NCBI RefSeq assembly: GCF_021130785.1
Contig: NC_060207.1
Span: forward strand, 102,775,001-102,839,000
DNA from: Homalodisca vitripennis
Lineage: Eukaryota > Arthropoda > Insecta > Hemiptera > Cicadellidae
DNA length: 64,000 bases
Direction of reading: 5' to 3'
The notes beneath the pieces are model-generated. The model did not search any database, was not told where the DNA came from, and worked only from the letters and a program-made list of their open reading frames with translations. The position numbers were made by a program, and so were the translations under genes. Each line of letters begins with the position of its first letter. The stretch's first letter is position 1. Of this stretch, positions 40,423-50,825 are shown piece after piece.

Positions 40423-41248
40423 GCATTCCAAATCTATAGTGGTCCGATTGTCACGTGGTATGAGGTGACTTCTGTCGACCAATCAGGCGTCCAGGACGCC
40501 GGACAAGAAAAGCTCCCCTAGGCATCTCTCCAGTTCTTCTAAAGACTCCGTCTCGCTAGGTTGTACGTCAACACCAGCTTTAACCAAGTTCGGGCCGTGC
40601 CCCCTTGTCTTGTCTCTTGTGAACCGTAAGCCGTTCTATGGCAATTAACAGTCCTTTGTCGGACATTATTTGGTTAACGAGCCAAAAGTAACTTTGTCTC
40701 AACGTTCGTGAGTGAACCGAAAACAGTGTCAAGTGAAGGTGGAATCTTCATGGTAGAATCTTCATCCATCAACAAGGACTCTCCCTGCTCAACGTTCCTT
40801 GGAAGCAACCCAGGTCGAACTACAATCAACCCAACTTCATGTGTGTCGAGGTGTCAGACAATGGACGGTGCAAGGTAACAGTGTTTCATCATTCTTATCC
40901 CTTCCAACTAAAGACAATTCTCTTCTCAACCAAGATTTAAAAATCCTCAACTAATTCGGACATTTTTGGACATTTTAATAGAAAACGAAAATCATTTTAA
41001 CACCTGTATTTTTTCTTTAATTGTGTGCCTTTTTCTAATACTATGTTTTGTGATCTCATTTCGTATTTTTATTTTTCCCATTCGACTAATAGTTATTCTT
41101 AGAAAATCAACGTATGGGCTCCACCTGCTCAGCTATCGAAGTATGAGTTTTTAAATATTAGACATTTTACTGGTCCTTCGAATATAATTGCGGTCCGCCA
41201 AGCCGGATCTCCTACATAACCTTTGGGTCCTTCTGACCGGATCTAACA
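40196..41248. mobile_element. Solo LTR of an unidentified LTR retrotransposon
   Basis: A 1053-bp segment begins TGTTAGG and ends CTAACA, the TG...CA inverted ends of an LTR. It is flanked by ACACT (40191-40195) and ATACT (41249-41253), a 5-bp duplication with one difference. It splits RT motif A from the following ELKHIGIESYILKWFASYL text. No coding content. Solo LTRs arise by recombination between the two LTRs of a full element. It is likely Ty3/gypsy or BEL/Pao, but I cannot assign it. Confidence 0.75.
40347..40420. repeat. (AC)37 microsatellite
   Basis: Seventy-four bases of uninterrupted AC inside the solo LTR. The Thr/His and Cys/Val open frames across it are artefacts. Confidence 0.97.
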
Positions 41249-41253
41249 ATACT

Positions 41254-41542
41254 TCTGGATGAATTAAAACATATTGGAATTGAATCCTACATCTTGAAGT
41301 GGTTCGCAAGTTACCTGGAAAATAGACCATTTTCTGTTAAAATTTCCAATGAATATAGTTCATACAGAGTAGCTAACCAAGGAGTCCCTCATCTCTTCTG
41401 ATTATAATGTAATGCTTAGATGGGCACACGACAGAATACTAATTATAAATTCTAAAAAAAACCTGGTAATAAACTTTCATTCCTCTCATAATACTCCTGA
41501 TCAACCTCCAATAGTTAAAAGCCATGACTGTGTTTGTTTATA
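41254..41542 (+). pseudogene. Non-LTR RT domain, middle part
   Basis: Reads ELKHIGIESYILKWFASYLE, then YRVANQGVP (motif B start), after which the YADD-containing segment is deleted. Text resumes at ILIINSKKNLVINFHS and stops at the DD41D insertion. Loss of the catalytic motif makes this copy inactive. Confidence 0.75.
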
Positions 41543-44069
41543 CAGGGTGATTCAAAACTAAACGGCAATCTCTCGAGAGCTTATTCTATAGCTAAAAACA
41601 AGTAAAAAAGTTCATATAACCATATGCCCGGAAACGCTTCGTTAGCGAGTTACGCCTAGCGAAAGATTTCGCCCGGATTTCAGAACCCTTGGTGAAGTCA
41701 GGCCGTATAAAAATGGTAAAGGTAGTTACAAAGATACAAATACGATTGTTTTTTATGTTTTTATATCTGACAAATTTATTAAAATTCGTCCCAGAGCTGT
41801 AAATGCAATACTTTCATAGATATCTTACGTAAAACACAAGAATTGGTGCAAAGAAATAACACATTTTTGTGTTTAACGTAAGATTACTTCCATAAATGTT
41901 AAATAAAGGTCATTTTTTCTTAAACAGATTTGTAGAACATTTAATTCTGAAAAGATTCATGTGAATTACTTAGGAAAAAAATTAATAATAGGTATTGAAA
42001 TTTAGCTTTATTTAAAAATAAAACAGACGCACAAAAATGCATATTCTTATCTGCATAAAATATTAACTAATGTTTAGGTTGTGAGTAACAGCTGATCATT
42101 TATTCTAGACTGAACATTAATATAAAATGTATTTACCTTTATAAAACTGTAATAATCACCTATAATAGTTGCTGAAAGTGTCCTCCGTTGTTAGCAATGC
42201 ACGTTTTCGCACGACGAATCCACTCTTTTCTAGCGCGTTTCATAACGTTTGGAGCATTCTTGATAGTTTCTGCCGCCTCTGTAATGCGATTACGTAACTC
42301 CTCTATGGTGTTAATCCGTTTTGAATAAACAATTGACTTCATCCAACCCCATAAGAAAAAGTCTGCTGGCGTGAGGTCAGGAGAACGTGGTGGCCATTTT
42401 ACTGGTCCATTTCGACCAATCCATTGTCTACCGTATGTATCATTTAAATAGTTTTTCACATCATTAGAAAAATGTGGAGGTGCTCCGTCGTGCATAAACC
42501 ATGCATTTATTCTGTTTTGAACAGGAATATCTTCCAAGAGGGTAGGCAGGTTTGTTCTTAAAAAATTTAAGTACGCTACTACATTAAGTCGATTAGGGAG
42601 GAAAAATGGACCAATCAAATTATCACCCAGAACACCAAGCCATACATTGACTGAAAATGTATGTTGAAAATGCCTCGTCGCAGTTTCATGTGGGTTGTCG
42701 TACGCCCAAGTATGGGTATTACGAAAATTTACAATTCCATTTCTAGTAAAACATGATTCATCAGTAACGAGAATACGCCGAAGAAAATACTGATGTCGTA
42801 AACAATTTCTTCTTAACCAGCGGCAGAACATCTTCCGTTTATTAAGATCTTGCGGTAATAAGTCTTGAACACGTGTTATATGGAATGGGTACAACTGTGC
42901 TTCATGAAGTGTCCGCCATACGCTTGACTGGCAAATATTTAACTGACGTGATAATCGTCTGGTGCTTGTGGTTGGTGATAATTCTACAGCATTTATTATT
43001 GCTTGTTCATTATTATAGTTCCTTGCGCTACGTTGACGACCAGTATCTATTCGCTTCGGTTTAAAGCTACCAGTTTCTCTAAGTCGTCTCTCCACAGCTT
43101 CAAACGTTTTGCGATCAGGTGTTCTTCGATGTGGAAAAGTATCACGATATTCCTGAACTGCAGCTAAACCATTCTTGTTAACTTTGCCGTAAATCAGTAT
43201 CATGTCCGTATACTCTTCAAACGAATACATACCATTTACATTATCTGCCATTATTTACTAAGATAATTACATACACTTTTATAAAAATATTTAATAAAAT
43301 ATTTTAAAAATAAATATTTTATAAAATATTTTATACACTTGTATAAAATATTTCCAAATAATCACAGGATCTCACAAAATACAATCTTCACACGCCACAA
43401 TACAAAAACCTCCATAAAGGTTATTCAAATATTACTTCATGAACTTAATTGTTGATCAGCTGATATTGCCAACCTTTGCAAAGAAAATATGACGATAAAA
43501 AGTGTTGAATAAATGATCAGCTGTTACTCACAACCTAAACATTAGTTAATATTTTATGCAGATAAGAATATGCATTTTTGTGCGTCTGTTTTATTTTTAA
43601 ATAAAGCTAAATTTCAATACCTATTATTAATTTTTTTCCTAAGTAATTCACATGAATCTTTTCAGAATTAAATGTTCTACAAATCTGTTTAAGAAAAAAT
43701 GACCTTTATTTAACATTTATGGAAGTAATCTTACGTTAAACACAAAAATGTGTTATTTCTTTGCACCAATTCTTGTGTTTTACGTAAGATATCTATGAAA
43801 GTATTGCATTTACAGCTCTGGGACGAATTTTAATAAATTTGTCAGATATAAAAACATAAAAAACAATCGTATTTGTATCTTTGTAACTACCTTTACCATT
43901 TTTATACGGCCTGACTTCACCAAGGGTTCTGAAATCCGGGCGAAATCTTTCGCTAGGCGTAACTCGCTAACGAAGCGTTTCCGGGCATATGGTTATATGA
44001 ACTTTTTTACTTGTTTTTAGCTATAGAATAAGCTCTCGAGAGATTGCCGTTTAGTTTTGAATCACCCTG
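41543..44069 (-). mobile_element. Complete DD41D Tc1/mariner element with 563-bp terminal inverted repeats
   Basis: TA target duplication at 41541-41542 and 44070-44071. The left arm 41543-42105 and right arm 43507-44069 are both 563 bp, and every segment I compared is an exact inverse. The ends are CAGGGTGATTCAAAACTAAA. The transposase gene fills the middle and is uninterrupted. Long identical arms, a clean TA duplication and an open gene together indicate recent insertion. The host sequence is the RT C-terminal region of a dead non-LTR element. Confidence 0.93.
42160..43251 (-). CDS. Tc1/mariner DD41D transposase, intact
   Basis: 363 codons from the ATG at 43251 to the TAA at 42162-42160. 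The N-terminal region carries a bipartite helix-turn-helix: YSFEEYTDMILIYGKVNKNG with HRRTPDRKTFEAVERRL, then STRRLSRQLNICQSSVWRTL. The catalytic domain shows RILVTDESCFTRNG (first Asp), FSVNVWLGVLGD, FMHDGAPPHF (second Asp) and [17 protein letters not shown] (third Asp). There are 41 residues between the last two, the DD41D arrangement known for rosa- and Visitor-type elements. The C-terminus is basic (RARKEWIRRAKTC). The enzyme would bind its own TIRs and cut and paste at TA sites. The length is usual for the family, and I see no frameshift or missing key residue. A putative promoter would lie within the right TIR. Confidence 0.93.
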   Translation of the reverse strand: MADNVNGMYSFEEYTDMILIYGKVNKNGLAAVQEYRDTFPHRRTPDRKTFEAVERRLRETGSFKPKRIDTGRQRSARNYNNEQAIINAVELSPTTSTRRLSRQLNICQSSVWRTLHEAQLYPFHITRVQDLLPQDLNKRKMFCRWLRRNCLRHQYFLRRILVTDESCFTRNGIVNFRNTHTWAYDNPHETATRHFQHTFSVNVWLGVLGDNLIGPFFLPNRLNVVAYLNFLRTNLPTLLEDIPVQNRINAWFMHDGAPPHFSNDVKNYLNDTYGRQWIGRNGPVKWPPRSPDLTPADFFLWGWMKSIVYSKRINTIEELRNRITEAAETIKNAPNVMKRARKEWIRRAKTCIANNGGHFQQLL

Positions 44070-44071
44070 TA

Positions 44072-44278
44072 TAACTATAATGAAAACAGTTGTTTGTGTC
44101 AAATTTTAAAAGTAAGTGGCTACGGAAACAAATTATTTTGGCATCACTATAGACCACAAATTGAAATGGGAATTACATATAAACAAATTGGTAAAAAGAT
44201 TAAAAGCTGTATCTGGGAAACTCTATTACTTAAGAAATACCCTTCCCGGTTCAGCAATCAATGGTTGACACGATAACA
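44072..44278 (+). pseudogene. Non-LTR RT C-terminal start, last visible piece
   Basis: Reads KLFWHHYRPQ in one frame and FGITIDHKLKWELHINKLVK in the next, the motif D/E region of ORF2. It then continues KAVSGKLYYLRN and ends at the foldback element. Confidence 0.75.
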
Positions 44279-44484
44279 GGATTTCGGACATTTGCCATCG
44301 TTATATGTTACCAAATGTACAACAGAACGTTTCGAGGATGGGAATATATCTTCTTCTTTCTGTGCTTTATTTTTATATGTACCTACTAATACCTTCCCCA
44401 CTTGGCGAAGAGGATAGATTCCAATCCTCGCAACGTTGTGTTTTACATTTTGTAACACGTAAAAATAGCAAATGTCTGAAATCC
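44279..44484. mobile_element. Foldback MITE, about 205 bp
   Basis: The left arm from GGATTTCGGACATTTGC and the right arm, inverted from 44484 (GGATTTCAGACATTTGC), align over about 80 bp with scattered mismatches. They share GAGGAT and ATCCTCTTC-type blocks. Non-coding. Confidence 0.7.
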
Positions 44485-44934
44485 GATTATTTAAGTACTA
44501 GTTATAAGATTGGTGGGCACTAGAATACAGTTTTATTGCTATAAATATGTAGGTTGTTTCAACTGAGTAGTGGTGGTGATGGTTACCTTAGTCATCACAA
44601 CGCAGTCTTCCTGGCATGCAACATCTTAGCATTTCGAGAATAGTAGTGTATTTCAAATACGAATGACTATAATATTAGTTATATTTTACTATAATTTCTT
44701 AAAGGTGCACTGTTTCAATAAGTTTTTCGTCTGAATACAGGCAACTAGCCATTTTACTCAAAACGCCAAATACAACGATCTGCACTGTTGTAGATTCTTT
44801 CTGAGAGTGGCAAAAATCTCTGAACAGATAAAGGAAACTTTGTAGAAGTGTATCTCCCCAACCCACCATACTATTACCACCTTTTCGGCCTTTCACGAGA
44901 TGTCGAAATGCATGCAATCAAATGGACACCTGCC
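44485..44934. other. Unassigned sequence
   Basis: No motif recognised on either strand. Confidence 0.3.
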
Positions 44935-45112
44935 CACTGCGACCGGCCCGGCCCAGCCCGATACGGACTATCCGGTCTCGGTCGACCCTTGAAGCGACTT
45001 AGCCGGTGCCGCTTGGGTCGAGTCCGCCCGGGCCTGGTCGGGTGTCAATTTGATTAAGTGTATCTTGACATCCTACAAAATCCGGGCTAGGCTTTTCCGG
45101 TCGCAGTGGTCG
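44935..45112. repeat. GC-rich inverted-repeat block
   Basis: CCACTGCGACCGG (about 44936-44948) and its inverse (about 45098-45110) bound a strongly GC-rich segment with repeated CCCGG and GGCCCGG motifs. This is unusual in a region that is otherwise mostly A and T. It may be a small MITE; no target duplication found. Confidence 0.45.
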
Positions 45113-46579
45113 CCCTGCTTTAGTGACGTCCGCAACTGATCTTCAGTAATTGCATGTGTCAGAGGTAAAGAAAGAGCAGCAAGCAATAACAGGTTGAGGT
45201 GTGAGGGTGAGCCGTTTCATTGTGTTTAACTGACAATCCTTGAGGATTCTAAGGAAAGCTCACTTTGTTTACTTAACTATTCAGGATACTGAAAGGAGAT
45301 CCCTAACTTTTCATTTTATAAAAAAAAACTATTTACAACCACCGTTTCATCAGGACCTACCAAATTATATTTTTAAATTTAAACATTTCATAAAAGACCG
45401 AAAAATACATGCACATTTGAACTGAAATATGAAATCAAAGGCGATAAAAGGTTGTAGAGACGAGATCTCTGTTCGCTTGAATATATCTTTAGCTACTAAA
45501 CTGATGTCGACATGAAATTACTAAGGGGGAAAGTAGGAATGACACAATTAGGGGACAGAAGGAAGGTACACGTGACAAACAGTGTTTCTACAAAATTGCA
45601 GACATCCGAATCTACCCTTGGCGTAATATAATTTGTAACTGTAAAATAATAGTTTATTTACACATTAAAACTTAAGTAATTTTTACATATTAATTTGATG
45701 TACGAATACTATGAAGGCCATACCCTCATGCAATATAAATAAGTATACAGTATATCATTTCTGAGGACCTCATAATGAGAAATCTAATGTTCTTATTAAG
45801 AAATGTTTGGACAGTAAGTTATAATATGTTTTGCCTATTTGGCTGTCATGCGCTCGCACCAACACACACACACTTTTCGGTACCTGATGGATAGATTTTT
45901 TCACTACTTCCACTTCTTAATAAAGATACAACTTACACTATAGTTCACTTTATAGTATAATTGGCGATACGCGAGTCTCTACGATGGCTAACTATTTACC
46001 TTTTTTTCCAAAGTAGTTTTTTTAACAAAAGCTGGATGTCTGTGATCTGACATCTGATTATCTGTCGTCAGTTTCACCTTTCAATTATTTCAGGGACTTC
46101 ACAAATTTATATTAGTAGTCTCAGTGATACTTCAACACCGCTGTATTTGTAGTTGCTGCTTTTCTGTAACAATTTTCTGAAATCTAATTCGTGAGGTAAG
46201 AATGTTATTGATCTTCACATTGTAATTCTAAAATACAATATTTATTAATTATGCCTACCCTTACAAGACGGTAGTTGATATTACTATTCTGTTTGCTGTT
46301 AACTACCTGCCCATTTTGTGTGTTTTAATAATTATAATTTCTAGTGTTCTTTCTGGAAATGAAAGTATATGATACAGACAGATTGTTAAAGTGGGTTAAG
46401 GTGTGTACTCAAAGTTAATATTTTCGGGTAGGGTACGATAAGAAAAAAACCAAAAACCGGGTCCAAAATATCTCTATACAAAACAATTATTGGATACTAC
46501 TAAGTCCTTATCTACTATTTGTTACTAGGCTATTAATACATATGTATTATAAATCAAAAAAGTTAAAGATAACCATAAA
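45113..46579. other. Unassigned sequence
   Basis: Anonymous AT-rich DNA. The open frame at 45240-45425 has no recognisable motif. Confidence 0.3.
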
Positions 46580-46923
46580 AAGCACTCGCATGATCTGAGC
46601 TTGGAATTTGGGTACTATCTCGAGAGATGTTTTACTTATCTTGCCAGAAGTGCGGGGTGGTGCCACCAGAGCCTGCACTGATGGCCTGGAGCATTTCTGA
46701 TCTGTATTTTCCTGACCTCAGATCATGTCCCAGACTGTCCCAACTTCTCCAACCTCAGATCACGTAAGATGTAAGACATAATCTAAGATCGGGAAAGTAC
46801 TGATTGGAAATGCTTCTGACCATCAGTGTGTGCTACAGAGCCCGCCCTACAATGCTAGCGAATTACGAAAAACATCCCTCTAGATGGTACCCAAATTCAA
46901 GCTCAGATCACACAAGCACTTGT
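46580..46923. mobile_element. Foldback MITE, about 340 bp
   Basis: The left arm (GATCTGAGCTTGGAATTTGG, 46594 onward) matches the inverse of the right arm ending near 46923 (GATCTGAGCTTGAATTTGG). The inner parts also pair imperfectly (GCACTGATGG and CATTTC(T/C) blocks), so nearly the whole element folds back. Non-coding. Confidence 0.7.
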
Positions 46924-47238
46924 AAAGGTTATGTTTAATTTTGCTACTACTAGTAACATATTTATGATAACCTAATCTAAACCTATTATATCACGTTGTA
47001 CATTGCATACTGTAGTAATAATATATCCATTGCTAATATATGCCTTACTGATTTGCATGTAATGGCTTGAGCTGTTGCAGGCTACTGAGTAACCCAAAAC
47101 CAAACAAATCTGTATGAAAACAAATCACTCAGCAGCTGTTACTGTAACAAAAGTATCCCAGTAATAGGTATTAGTGCCACTGAATTACCTGTTAATGACA
47201 CTAATACTGCAGATCTGTAATAGCAGCAGCAAGTGCAG

Positions 47239-47750
47239 TGGTTCGTCAATAATCCAGATTAATTGGGACTGGACCCCATCCAGATTATCAAATTATCCGG
47301 ATTACCGAAATAACCTTATAAAATGCTAGTATACACTATTTAAGTACACAAACATTTTAAAATTTTATATTTCCTCTTATTCAGTTAAGGGTTTAGAGGT
47401 GTAATTAATCAAAAACATCTTTTATGTTCAAACACTGTATTGTAATTTGTTAGTAGCAACATGTGTACAGTAAAAACATCAAACACTATTTGAGATTAAA
47501 AAAAAAGTGTAATATGTTTTTGAACTGCAGTAGTGGTTCGTTTTTTTTTTCGCAGCAAAGTCCTTAATTAATTTTAAAAGAATCAGTTGAGTGGGTGAGC
47601 TCTTGTTTTGTTTCTTTAGCCATGACATCAGTGTCTCCGCTGCTACATACGCTTCAGAATGAGTTGGCTCTGTTTCTTCTGTTTCATGTTCTTGGTCATC
47701 ACTGTTAAATTCCCTTGTTTCTGTTTCCTCTGAAAGAAATTGCTTAAATA
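47239..47750 (-). pseudogene. Tigger/pogo-like transposon 3' end with transposase tail
   Basis: The terminus CAGTGGTTCGTCAATAATCC at 47239, followed by repeated ATTATCCGGATTA-type motifs, fits Tigger/pogo ends. On the minus strand, 47745-47545 encodes an acidic run (SDDQEHETEETEPTHSEAY) and TLMSWLKKQ, then LILLKLIKDFAAKK. These resemble the C-terminal tail of jerky/Tigger transposases. The catalytic domain and other end are not visible. Confidence 0.55.
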
Positions 47751-49525
47751 AACATCCAAAAATAAATGCTTTCTTTTCCTGCTTTTACCCAGTACTGTAT
47801 GTATGTTACGTACAAAAGATTATCAATCAGAATGTTGGCAAAAAACCATATGTACTGTACAGTACAGTGTACTGTAACATTTTATAACAGACTACCTGTC
47901 TCCTCACTACACGCCTTTTCGCCATGTAAATGTAAACTGTTTTTTGCTTATTATATTTTAATAATACATATCCTACATATACATAGGGTCTGCTTATCGT
48001 ACGCTACACTTTGGTATAAGTAGTTGTAGCGAGGATTCTTTACTCATGAATATCAATGATTCAATATTGTTGATCACTCTAGTGTTGGGTGCTAATTATA
48101 CTGCAGCCTGCAAAATACTTAGGCATTTATTAATTGGGATAAATACCGAGGTTAAATACTCTGAATTTTGATAAATAGCAGAGTATTTTGAGTTTTAATT
48201 AAATAAACCCATTTTGGTGTAAGTTAAACCTTGGGAAATTTATGGAAAAGGTTATTGAAATGAACAAGAAATATACTTGAGACAGTGCTCAAGTTCAAAG
48301 GTTAGGTGCTGCAGGATAGTAAGCGGCCACCACCACATTCAAATCAGGGTATCCAATTATAGTTATAAACCCATAAAATGCCAAATACAAATATATTATA
48401 CTTATATTTATTTAGAACTACCTGTTTCCCGCGGCTTCTCACGCTTCTCGTAAGCTTTGCCCGTGTATGTGCACTTCTGGTTCAAGTGAATTATATTTCC
48501 AACGACGATGAAGAGTTTGTATTGTTCACGATCAAGAAAATCTGTCAAACGTGTATGTTTATAGCCATTGTCTACGTAAATGTACTTTATTGTAAAGTGG
48601 TCTAACACGCAAGCTTTAAGTTCAACCAGAAATGTATTTTAAAGACAAATATACATCAAAGCTTAGCGCCTTGTAAGACATACGTAATTATTAGTAAAAT
48701 AAAATTCATAGAATCGATGTACAGATAGTTGGTGGAAAGGAAGTCTTGTATTACAATTCGAGACAAACATCCTCCGGATGTAAGTGGATACGCACATCCG
48801 CCCAGACACTGATGATGAACAAACAGGAAATGCTTGTTTAAGCAGCGGAAATGCTTATTTATAAAAAACCGTGCGACGATGTAAGGGACAGCCATGCTGA
48901 TATGAAAAATTGGTACTCACCAATTATGATGGAGAGATTTGGCAGAGGCATGGTGAGGCCGCTTATTAAGTTATACTGCAGCCAAATCTTTTATATGTAT
49001 TTAAATTATTATTAGGCCTGGTGTTACTATGAAAGTAGCTAGAACCCTTTCCTCCCACATCTTAGTTGTTATTTTCCAGTAACAAAACTGAAGCTTTTAA
49101 AACTTTGAAGCAAAACGTTAAAACATTTGAGACTTTTTGTCGCAAATAAAAGCTATAGTAAACTAGTTGACTCAGTGTTAGCAAATGTTACACTAAAGAA
49201 CCTGGAAAAATTTTGTTTATGTCTGTCTGTCCGCATAAATGAACATGGTTTCGATACAATGACGAATGAATAGCAAATGATACATATAGATTTGTGATAC
49301 TTAAAGAGAAGGATGAACCACATTAAATGAGTGAATTAATTGATGATCTTACATACTATTTAATAAATTGAATTAACAAACAAACAATAGGGAAAAAGAG
49401 AACAAAATTAACATTAGGGTTAGGTAGTATTTAAGCTAAGCCAACGAACAAAGTTACAAGTTTCTTAGTATACAATAAACAAACAATAGAGAAACATTAG
49501 ATCAATGGCAAATATTTACTCAATG
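47751..49525. other. Unassigned sequence, including the expected site of a missing gypsy 3' LTR
   Basis: Frames at 47766-48023, 48378-48605 and 48656-48895 have no motifs I know. I looked here for a copy of the LTR seen at 56322-57137 and did not find one. Confidence 0.3.
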
Positions 49526-49709
49526 TCAAAGGACATAGTTTAGTTTTGGAAATACACATTTAATGAATTGTGTACCGAATAGCGGTATACTTTCCACTAA
49601 CAAATTATTATCCCCTCCTGATAGGAAAATGTTTATATAGTATTGATTAAAAGTGTCTATGTCACTGGGTGTATAGTTGCACTGTTTATTTGGGGAAATA
49701 GTATTAATT

Positions 49710-50825
49710 TCATACACGTCCCAACGCGTCAACTTCAGTATCTTCTGTAGCGTTGTTGACCGAGTTTTTATATGGCTTCAAAGAGGATATATGATAAGGT
49801 CCATATACATGCTCTTGGGATAAATCAGAAATTTGGTAGGTCGATTTCCCGAGGATTTCTTGAATTATGAATGGTCCTTCGTACACTTCAAATAATTTTG
49901 ATGTTTCACCAGCTATAGCTTTAGAAAGGTGATGGGACTTTACCAATACTTGGTCATTAATTTGGAGAGAAACTGGTTTTCTCTTTTCATTTATCTTATC
50001 AGATCTCTTCTTTCTACTTTCTTCAAGTTTACGCCTTGCAATCAGTAGTTTGTGTTCGATTGGTACTTCTTCAGCTAGAGGGTTTGATACATATTTTTCC
50101 CAAAATCTGATATTTCTTGTTCCAAACTGTAGTTCGTTTGGTGTGAATCCAGTTGATTCATGGTAAATTTCATTAAGACATTCATTTATAACAGGTACAT
50201 ATTTCACCCATCTCTTATGATTCTGTGAACAATATGTTCTAAGACAGCGCTTTATTTCTCTAATTGGCCATTCTGCCAAATTAAAACTGGGGTGATACAC
50301 TGGACTGTATATTAATTGTATGCTGTGGGATTCAAATTTCCTGATCCATTCGTTACTTTTAAATTGGGTTCCGTTATCTGATTGAATTCGTTTAGGAAAA
50401 CCGTAATTAGGAAAGTGATGGTGAAATAATTTATGTAATATACTTCTGGTTGTTGCTCTTTGCAGTGGATAAAGTTTAACGAATTTGGTAAATATGTCAA
50501 TAACAATTAACATATATTTTGTATTTCCTACACTAGTCGGTAAGGGACCTATGATGTCAACTGCTAACTGGTCATTCTTCTCTCTGCATTTAACTCCTTT
50601 GGCTTGACTGTTGAGTGGATGGTTGTTGATTTTGCAGCGCTGACATTTATCACATGATGATAACAGTTGCCTGATTGTTCGATGCATGTTCTTGAAAATA
50701 AAATTTTCACGCAGTAACAGGAAACATTTTTTTGCACCGCAGTGTAGATAGTAGAGATGGCATTCTAGTATTAGTGGTTTAATTACTGATACTGGGATGA
50801 CTATAAACCATTTGCCCTTAAATTT
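49710..50825 (-). pseudogene. gypsy integrase
   Basis: The 50687-49710 frame, extended upstream in the same frame, shows the zinc-binding His and Cys residues (CHLYYLHCG, then SSCDKCQRC). The catalytic triad follows: QLAVDIIGPLP (Asp), QSDNGTQF (Asp) and NLAEWPIREIKRCLRTY (Glu). The tail has a GPY/F-type module (EVYEGPFIIQEILGKSTYQI) and ends near DALGRV. No chromodomain seen. A one-base shift near 50825 separates it from RNase H. Integrase inserts the cDNA. Confidence 0.88.

Larger units (their letters stand above)
35815..44278 (+). mobile_element. Near-complete but defective non-LTR retrotransposon split by three insertions
   Basis: The plus strand shows, in order, a leader, a two-part ORF1, an endonuclease, an RT and the start of the RT C-terminal domain. 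It is interrupted by 37870-38911, 40196-41248 and 41543-44069. Removing each insert at its target duplication rejoins the flanking reading. The gene order and motifs fit the CR1/Jockey group. The element stops near 44278, where a foldback element begins. Confidence 0.8.

Noticed and set aside
40233..40521. Open frames with long Thr-His and Cys-Val runs
   Set aside because: Produced entirely by the AC microsatellite within a solo LTR.
44848..45057. 69-codon Arg/Pro-rich frame
   Set aside because: It comes from the GC-rich inverted-repeat block and has no recognisable protein motif.
48656..48895. 79-codon minus-strand frame, considered as gypsy env or host exon
   Set aside because: No signal peptide, cleavage site or fusion-like segment pattern, and it is well outside the visible gypsy coding region.
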